Source of the DNA: Methanomassiliicoccaceae archaeon UBA404
GTDB taxonomy: Archaea > Thermoplasmatota > Thermoplasmata > Methanomassiliicoccales > Methanomethylophilaceae
DNA: 11,827 nt
Reading direction: 5' to 3'
Assembly: GCA_002498605.1 (NCBI GenBank)
Contig: DAHY01000016.1
Location: 1 to 11,827 of the forward strand
Positions 6,957 to 11,827 of this stretch are shown piece after piece (the stretch's first letter is position 1; each line of letters begins with the position of its first letter). A program made the position numbers and the translations under genes. Under the pieces are notes generated by a model. The model saw only the letters and a program-made list of their open reading frames with translations, was not told where the DNA came from and did not search any database.

Positions 6957-7896
6957 TTACTCCGGACTTACGGGCCAGATATTCTCCGATGGAATGAGGG
7001 GACATGATGTAGAGTTCTGTGATAATACCGGTTATATGATCCGCCCGGGTGGCGTCGAAAGAAGGATTTCTGATTCTGAAAAACTCGTTTTCTTCCATAC
7101 CGTCCAACACAGTATCCTTGATGATTTCGGATTTCTTTCCTTCTTCGATGCTTATCATGACTCCCGATAAAGTATCCTCGGAAAACTTGAAGGTCGGTGC
7201 TGCAACATAGAACGGTACTCGGGATTCATGTGCTACAAGGGCAATCTGAGAAGCTCCTATTTTGGATATGACGGAATCGTCGGAACCGACGGTGTCTGCA
7301 CCCATTATCACCATATCGATTTCCGGCATCAGATGTCTTATGGCCGCATCTATGACTAACGTGGTCTTTATTCCCAAATCCACAAGTTCTTTGACCATCT
7401 TCATACCCTGGTACCGGGGACGCGTCTCCGCTACGTAGACTTCAATGTCTTTTTCCATTTGGTTGGCAGCCATATTGAAAATTTCTCTTGTGAGGGCACT
7501 GTGGCTATTTGTCAGAATGACGTCTCCGTCACGTATTATATTCCCGCCGAGTACAGAGATTTTCTCTGAAGCGCTTTTAGCCTGTTCAACAAAAGCCTCA
7601 CCGTTGCTTTTCAGTACTTCAAAAACTTTCAAATCATTGTTATCATGAATTTTTTCTACACCTGCCAACACGTTCTTGATTGAATTGCGCAGTGTTATCT
7701 GTGACGGACGCGAACGTATCAATTGAGTGCCCCAATTCTGTGCGCTGAGTTTTAGATCTCCGTTCATGTCTTTATTTTCAATATATTCCTCCGCATCCCT
7801 TACCAAAGCTTCCGCGACTAGAACTGCAATGTTAGTAGAACCTCTGACTTCGGAATTACGGATTTTAATTACAAGCTCGTCCACAGAACTGCCCAT
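6949..7896 (-). CDS. Ribose-1,5-bisphosphate isomerase/eIF2B-like protein lacking the catalytic Cys
   Basis: A 315-aa protein of the eIF2B/MtnA/R15P-isomerase family. R15P isomerase turns ribose-1,5-bisphosphate into ribulose-1,5-bisphosphate in the archaeal AMP-phosphorylase/RubisCO route. Family marks include EVRGSTNIA (16-24, phosphate-binding region), ETRPRYQG (157-164) and GADTVGSD (199-206), whose D201 corresponds to the catalytic Asp (Asp202 of the Thermococcus enzyme). The catalytic Cys of that enzyme lies in a T-H-C-H-S type motif. Here the segment is ILTNSHS (127-133), with Ser (codon AGC) at 131 in its place. The protein may therefore be inactive, altered in chemistry, or a ligand-binding/regulatory member closer to eIF2B subunits. 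The ATG at 7896 has GAAGGTG (7904-7910) as ribosome site, which overlaps the TGA of the upstream TIR gene, so it is translationally coupled to the TIR protein. Family is secure; isomerase activity is doubtful. Confidence 0.85.
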   Translation of the reverse strand: MGSSVDELVIKIRNSEVRGSTNIAVLVAEALVRDAEEYIENKDMNGDLKLSAQNWGTQLIRSRPSQITLRNSIKNVLAGVEKIHDNNDLKVFEVLKSNGEAFVEQAKSASEKISVLGGNIIRDGDVILTNSHSALTREIFNMAANQMEKDIEVYVAETRPRYQGMKMVKELVDLGIKTTLVIDAAIRHLMPEIDMVIMGADTVGSDDSVISKIGASQIALVAHESRVPFYVAAPTFKFSEDTLSGVMISIEEGKKSEIIKDTVLDGMEENEFFRIRNPSFDATRADHITGIITELYIMSPHSIGEYLARKSGVIN

Positions 7897-7908
7897 ATTA
7901 TCACACCT

Positions 7909-8679
7909 TCAATCCAACAACAACCTTTGTGCACCTTTAGCGATTAACGCGGAGTTAGATTCCATATTCATGACCTTGCGGACCATTTCAAGGAATGCTT
8001 TGGCTCCTCTTTCGGTTTCTATGTCTGCGGCGATATACCTCGTATTATCCATAAAACCCGGCATCAAATCCGGTTCGATACCGATGAGTATCGGCAATAT
8101 GGTTTTATCAAGAATCATTGCGGCCCCCATCTCCTGCAGACAATATTGACTTTTTATCGAGTTTTCGCTTAGTACACAGATAACCAGTTTAGCTTCCTTA
8201 AGGGATTTTTTTATGATTTTGACGAACGATTCTCCGAGAGTGGTGCCGGTTTTCTCCACAGAAGAACAGTAAATTCTGGAATCGTCTATTTTTAGAATAT
8301 TCAGAGCTTTGGTCAGTCTGTCGGAAATTTCTTTGTCAAACCCGCTTTGAATAATGAATATCCCGTTCCATTCGTCCAAACCGAAGTCTACGGGTAATCC
8401 TATTTTTCTCATAATAACGACAAGTTCCGTATCGGAAAGTTCGTTAAGGTATTCTGAAAGCCATAAATCAAAACCGTCGTAATCGATGCCTTTCGGATAA
8501 GACATGCCGTACTGTTTACAGGTATGCATCATGTTGGCAGGGGTAATGTTAAGATTCAGGTGTGCCCTGATTCTATCAATCCCTTTTCGTCTTTGTATAT
8601 TCCGATCCTCATTCTCTTGGGTAACGGTCAGCACCACCTTAGTTAAACACGATAATATGTTACGACGAACCGATAACAC
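7909..8679 (-). CDS. TIR-domain protein with unknown N-terminal domain
   Basis: A protein of up to 256 aa. Residues about 106-235 form a TIR domain: strand A IFIIQSGFDKE (107-117, matching the FISHSSKDKE type), IYCSSVEKTGTTLGESF (136-152), LVICVLSENSIKSQYCLQEMGAA (165-187) and ILPILIGI. E183 is at the position of the catalytic glutamate of NAD-cleaving TIRs, in the typical S-x-x-x-C-x-x-E-x-G context, so NAD hydrolase or cyclase activity is plausible. Residues about 35-105 form a separate, mostly helical domain that I do not recognise. The start is uncertain. GTG at 8679 lies only 9 bases from the TATA box and has no ribosome site. GTG codons at 8637 or 8634 (residues 15/16) fit the predicted transcript start better. 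It lies downstream of the RyR-SLOG membrane protein and 12 bases upstream of the isomerase-like gene. It may supply a nucleotide signal to the former (inference). Confidence 0.85.
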   Translation of the reverse strand: MLSVRRNILSCLTKVVLTVTQENEDRNIQRRKGIDRIRAHLNLNITPANMMHTCKQYGMSYPKGIDYDGFDLWLSEYLNELSDTELVVIMRKIGLPVDFGLDEWNGIFIIQSGFDKEISDRLTKALNILKIDDSRIYCSSVEKTGTTLGESFVKIIKKSLKEAKLVICVLSENSIKSQYCLQEMGAAMILDKTILPILIGIEPDLMPGFMDNTRYIAADIETERGAKAFLEMVRKVMNMESNSALIAKGAQRLLLD

Positions 8680-8687
8680 GGTATATG

Positions 8688-8695
8688 ATTATAAA
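8688..8695 (-). promoter_or_regulatory. TATA box upstream of the TIR gene
   Basis: The minus strand reads TTTATAAT at 8695-8688, a good archaeal TATA box. It predicts a start of transcription near 8665, inside the longest TIR reading frame, so the annotated GTG at 8679 is probably upstream of the message. It implies that the TIR and isomerase-like genes can be transcribed separately from the large gene upstream. A T5 run on the minus strand at 8706-8702 could end the preceding transcript. Confidence 0.45.
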
Positions 8696-8756
8696 GAATC
8701 GTTAAAAACATAATAATCCAGACGTTTTATTGTTTGACGGCAATAGAACATTTCTG

Positions 8757-8843
8757 CTACTGCGTACCGACCCGGGTATTGTTCTCTTCCTTGGTGTATG
8801 AATTCATACTTACGTCATAAGTGTTGTTTTCTTTGTCAGACAT
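8757..8843 (-). CDS. Possible 28-aa ORF overlapping the RyR-SLOG gene stop
   Basis: An ORF of 28 codons begins with MSDKENNTY and is strongly hydrophilic (many Asn, Glu, Thr), ending at TAG 8757-8759. Its ATG (8843) lies inside the last codons of the large membrane-protein gene, so ATG and the upstream TGA overlap in ATGTCTGA, the geometry used for coupled translation. No ribosome site precedes it, no domain is recognisable, and 28 codons can arise by chance. A 9-base imperfect inverted repeat (8742-8750 with 8780-8788) overlaps its 3' half. Low confidence. Confidence 0.2.
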   Translation of the reverse strand: MSDKENNTYDVSMNSYTKEENNTRVGTQ

Positions 8844-11694
8844 TACTGCGCGGAGCGTTAATCGTCAGCATGTCCATAGATGAGTGCTCAAACACCCACT
8901 CGCTGTTTTCCCTTATGGACTGATCTCCCAAAATACGTAAGACTTTCAGCTGGTTCAATTTTCTATCGAAAACATCATCATGAGCCAGATGTCTCAAACG
9001 GGAATCGGCTATCACGAATATGTTGAGTTTCGCCTGTATGTGTTCCGGAGTCCCTCCGTAAATCTGTTCCGTTCTGGATTTGAAATACGCAGCGGATACC
9101 GTGGACACAATCATTCCCATTTTTACAATCGTAATATAGTACAGATTATGAGACTGGGACAAATATATCGAACCAATTTTAACGGACGGAATAGTTGCAA
9201 TCACATCATCGGCGTCGATGTTCAGAAAATCATAAGAAATTATCATACCCAGTGCCGAAAAAAGTAATGTGGCGAAACTAAACATCCTGAACATCGCTCC
9301 GTTGAACATGTATGCGGCGGTATTGATCTTTTTCTTCTTCCAATGATAATTTCTCTGATCTTCGACCCAGGACCTTCTGACAGCCTCAACAACATGTTTA
9401 AAATCCTCGTCCAGGTCCGAATAGTTGTTTATTGGTCTGCAGCTCCACCCTTTGAGAACGGCCTTTACCCACATAACCTGATTCCTTGTGTAGTCGTAAT
9501 ACGTGGAGATAGAACGTCTGTTAATTCCAAGAAGCCTCCAATAATATTCTACTCTCAGAGTTTCGGCAAGATATCTGTAATCAAGGAATTTCTTGAACTC
9601 TTTATTCCGCACGTGTTTGTTCAAAACAGCCCACGCTATTAAGAACATCACCAAATATGCCAGAACGAACAGGAATACAACTTCGGTTAATACAAACAAG
9701 TAGAACATCAGCGAAAAGAACAGAGTCAGTAATTTCACCGTGCTTATGGACCGGTTGCTTTTTTTCTGTTGGGATATTGCAAGTTCGTCGGCAAGACGAT
9801 ACCTTACCGCAACCTCATCGGCATATCTTTTATTTCGGATATTTGTCAACAGTTCCTCGACGGATTTGTCTGTTTCTGCCTTTTGGTTCAGATACTCGTC
9901 CATACGCAGCAGGTCTTCGGGAGTTTCGGGATGTTCGCTTAGTTTATACTTGTTATAAAACCAATTCTCCCATCTTTTTTTGATTCCGCTTTTTTTACTC
10001 GGACATCCAGGGGTACTGTGGAGGTAGTATCTTCCGTTCCAGCATTCCCGTTCATAATCCATTTTTTTATCATCGACGTTTGATTTTGAAAGGTTTTCCA
10101 ACAAAGAGTACGATATATCGGCAAGGCTGTTTTCGACGGCTCCGTGGAGACATAAAGCTTCATTGACGCATCTCAGAGAATCGGAGAATCCGATTTCCAA
10201 GTTGAATTCGTCAATTTTGAGGAACAGATTTATGAAATAATCGGGTATCTCGAACAACATCTCGTTCCTCATCCTCATGATAGTCCTCTCATCAGGGTCG
10301 GTAATGTACGGGCGTGTCACCCACGTTTTGTTTTTTGTCCGAACTTCTTTTATTTTCAACTTCACGGAATCGAAATTATCAAGTATTTTTGAGACGGGTC
10401 CGAATCCCAAAAGACCGCCACGTTCTTTTTTATCAATTTTTTCCGCAACGTCTGACAATAAGTGAGGTACGAGATATCTGGGTGAACAGGAATCCCATTC
10501 AATACGGTAAGCGGCATCCGTTTTTCTACTGACGTTTTTTTCATCTTCACGAGTGACGGGAATCCAACATACAAGACAATCTTCGACGGAACGCAGCTTG
10601 TCGGATTCGAAAGATACGTCCTCGTCAATGTCCATCGAAGGATTCGTGTAACGTATCAGACCGCTTTCAATGCCATTGAAACAACCTTTGATTGCGCCGT
10701 ACGTGCCCGGGTTATCGTTTCCGTTTTCATCGTTTTTATACGCATAACCGTCCCACAGAGCGATAAGAATATGGGAATTCGATACCATGTACGCGTTCAC
10801 GGCTCTGTAGGGAATGTCGGGATCATCATCCGAAGGTATGGTGGGTAATTCATAAACGTTCATGCATTTGCTTTTTACCCATAGAAAATCAATATAGGAT
10901 TTCGGGTCGTCTTTCAACGAATTGTTTACAAACCATTCCTCGTCATTGGCAATAACGCCCACCGCTCTAACGTTGTTTTTTAACGCGATTTTTATGACTT
11001 CACGGTCAGCTCCGTCGGCAAGACCGCTCATTAGAATAAGATCCGTATGCGGGTATTGTCTGCGAAGGGTTATGAACAGCCTTTCAATTTCTTCACGGGT
11101 AGTTGATTCAATAACAGCATCCCTGTGTCCGCTGACAGATATCACGATAGGGGCGTTGGCGGCGTTGCTTTCAAATATGTTGAAAAGTTCGGGCTTGACT
11201 TCAGTACAAACTTTAAGACCCACGCTGTTGAGAATCGGTATGAACTTCCTGACGGCTTCCCTGTCGTAGTTTTGAATTTCGAGACTGAGGGATTTCCATT
11301 TGACCATATAGGGCGATGTTTTACTTTCGATGTCTTTCTCCTTACCGTGTGTCCATCCGCTGTTTTTTCGTTCCAATACCCACCGGGCGTGTTCCTTTAT
11401 AGCCAATACTTCGACTTCGTCATCGCTGAGGGATAAAATTTCATTCTGTATATGTTTTGTATTCGTGATTCCGTAACCCAAATAATCAAGGAAAGTTTCG
11501 ATGTGGGCGGCCTGGTCTATGTTTGAGTTTTTTAGATCCTGCGGCAGCTCGTCCCACGATAGACAATTATAGACTTCATTCGGGTTTTCTCTGATGCGTT
11601 CTGTGTTGTAATGGGAGTGTATGGCTTTGGCCATCTCCAGGATTATATCTCCAGATATTTTTTTGAAAGGCCTCAAAGGAATCACCGAATACAA
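8836..11694 (-). CDS. RyR-SLOG-transmembrane (SLATT-like) putative signal-gated effector
   Basis: A 952-aa multidomain protein. Residues about 17-162 resemble a prokaryotic RyR (RYDR) domain: AKAIHSHYN, LSWDELPQDLKNSN, EHARWVLERKNSGWTHG (101-117), SPYMVKWKSL and a closing IPILNSVGLKV. Residues about 182-320 are a SLOG/LOG-like Rossmann domain, with ISVSGHRD (185-192), the SGLADGADREV (223-233) nucleotide-site signature and NSHILIALWDG (306-316). A long linker (about 325-645) leads to two hydrophobic pairs, about 652-692 and 802-822 with 850-870. The first pair is followed by DYRYLAETLRVEYYW (705-719), a motif I associate with SLOG-linked 2TM (SLATT-type) effector modules. Such domains belong to the nucleotide-signal conflict network in which ligand sensing opens a membrane effector. 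The start is a TTG at 11694; GTG 11685 and ATG 11634 are alternatives, the last cutting into the RyR domain. None has a convincing ribosome site. RyR/SLOG calls are strong; SLATT is moderate. Confidence 0.8.
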   Translation of the reverse strand: MYSVIPLRPFKKISGDIILEMAKAIHSHYNTERIRENPNEVYNCLSWDELPQDLKNSNIDQAAHIETFLDYLGYGITNTKHIQNEILSLSDDEVEVLAIKEHARWVLERKNSGWTHGKEKDIESKTSPYMVKWKSLSLEIQNYDREAVRKFIPILNSVGLKVCTEVKPELFNIFESNAANAPIVISVSGHRDAVIESTTREEIERLFITLRRQYPHTDLILMSGLADGADREVIKIALKNNVRAVGVIANDEEWFVNNSLKDDPKSYIDFLWVKSKCMNVYELPTIPSDDDPDIPYRAVNAYMVSNSHILIALWDGYAYKNDENGNDNPGTYGAIKGCFNGIESGLIRYTNPSMDIDEDVSFESDKLRSVEDCLVCWIPVTREDEKNVSRKTDAAYRIEWDSCSPRYLVPHLLSDVAEKIDKKERGGLLGFGPVSKILDNFDSVKLKIKEVRTKNKTWVTRPYITDPDERTIMRMRNEMLFEIPDYFINLFLKIDEFNLEIGFSDSLRCVNEALCLHGAVENSLADISYSLLENLSKSNVDDKKMDYERECWNGRYYLHSTPGCPSKKSGIKKRWENWFYNKYKLSEHPETPEDLLRMDEYLNQKAETDKSVEELLTNIRNKRYADEVAVRYRLADELAISQQKKSNRSISTVKLLTLFFSLMFYLFVLTEVVFLFVLAYLVMFLIAWAVLNKHVRNKEFKKFLDYRYLAETLRVEYYWRLLGINRRSISTYYDYTRNQVMWVKAVLKGWSCRPINNYSDLDEDFKHVVEAVRRSWVEDQRNYHWKKKKINTAAYMFNGAMFRMFSFATLLFSALGMIISYDFLNIDADDVIATIPSVKIGSIYLSQSHNLYYITIVKMGMIVSTVSAAYFKSRTEQIYGGTPEHIQAKLNIFVIADSRLRHLAHDDVFDRKLNQLKVLRILGDQSIRENSEWVFEHSSMDMLTINAPRSNV

Positions 11695-11735
11695 ATCGTA
11701 ATTAAATCACAGAATATGTCTAAAAGTCTTTGTTT

Positions 11736-11789
11736 CATATTTAACTTCGATTCAAGTCAAACTTGGATTTTTCTCTTTTGATGAAAGAG
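11736..11789 (-). promoter_or_regulatory. Candidate promoter and operator of the RyR-SLOG gene
   Basis: On the minus strand, TTAAATATG at 11744-11736 is TATA-like and predicts a transcript start near 11715, about 20 bases before the TTG start. Immediately upstream is an imperfect inverted repeat, TTCAAGT (11751-11757) and ACTTGGA (11761-11767), with a 3-base spacer. A perfect 6-bp inverted repeat CTCTTT/AAAGAG lies at 11773-11789. Either could be a regulator site; the second could also be the terminator of a gene beyond the window. The remaining bases to 11827 hold nothing I recognise. Confidence 0.3.
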
Positions 11790-11827
11790 TTATGGGCGCA
11801 AAATAACGTGTTTAAAACATGAATAAA

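Noticed and set aside
6949..7896. Calling the gene a functional ribose-1,5-bisphosphate isomerase or methylthioribose-1-phosphate isomerase
   Set aside because: The catalytic Cys position is Ser, and no AMP phosphorylase, RubisCO or methionine-salvage gene is nearby.
8742..8788. Imperfect inverted repeat AATAGAACA/TGTTCTCTT as a terminator or attenuator
   Set aside because: The 29-base loop and one mismatch make it a weak structure with no T-run directly after it; noted only as context for the small ORF.
6949..11694. Canonical Thoeris or CBASS system
   Set aside because: No SIR2-SLOG ThsA and no CD-NTase/cyclase gene are present; only the TIR and SLOG logic is shared, so the cluster is described as Thoeris-like rather than named as either.

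Overview
The window looks like chromosomal DNA of a methanogen-type archaeon, most plausibly of the Thermoplasmata/Methanomassiliicoccales. The reasons are archaeal-style TATA boxes (TTTATATA-, TTTATAAT- and TTTATTAA-like) about 25 nt or more upstream of starts, GGAGG/AAGGTGA ribosome sites, an archaeal-looking EPSP synthase, and an archaeal-type ribose-1,5-bisphosphate isomerase relative. The bacterial-type HtpG and the gut-bacterium-like P-loop kinase suggest gene exchange with bacteria. The lineage is an inference; no rRNA or marker gene is present.

Left part (1-4122): a small six-helix membrane protein resembling GPR1/FUN34/YaaH acetate transporters (+), convergent with htpG (Hsp90, -), the two separated by a strong palindrome. 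htpG is read away from aroA (EPSP synthase, +). The htpG promoter has its TATA box inside the 9-bp spacer of a degenerate CIRCE-like inverted repeat, which suggests repressor-controlled heat-shock expression.

Middle (4123-6956): nearly four copies of a 23-bp tandem repeat lie directly upstream of the TATA box of an AT-rich gene for a DUF4143 AAA+ ATPase. After a short intergenic stretch comes a two-gene overlapping operon of a P-loop kinase and a HAD phosphatase. The HAD gene converges with the next cluster so tightly that both stop codons sit in one 8-bp palindrome.

Right part (6949-11694, all -): a cluster that looks like a nucleotide-signalling conflict system. In transcription order it has a 952-aa protein with an N-terminal RyR-like domain, a SLOG/LOG-like Rossmann domain and a C-terminal four-helix membrane module (SLATT-like). 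A possible 28-aa ORF overlaps its stop. Then come a TIR-domain protein with the catalytic-type glutamate and, 12 nt further and sharing its ribosome site with the TIR stop codon, an R15P-isomerase/eIF2B-like protein whose catalytic cysteine position is serine. The working hypothesis is Thoeris-like logic: the TIR enzyme makes an NAD-derived signal, the SLOG (and perhaps RyR) domain senses it, and the membrane module acts as effector. The isomerase-like protein may handle or sense a ribose-phosphate product. The domain calls are from recognised motifs; the system-level role is inference.
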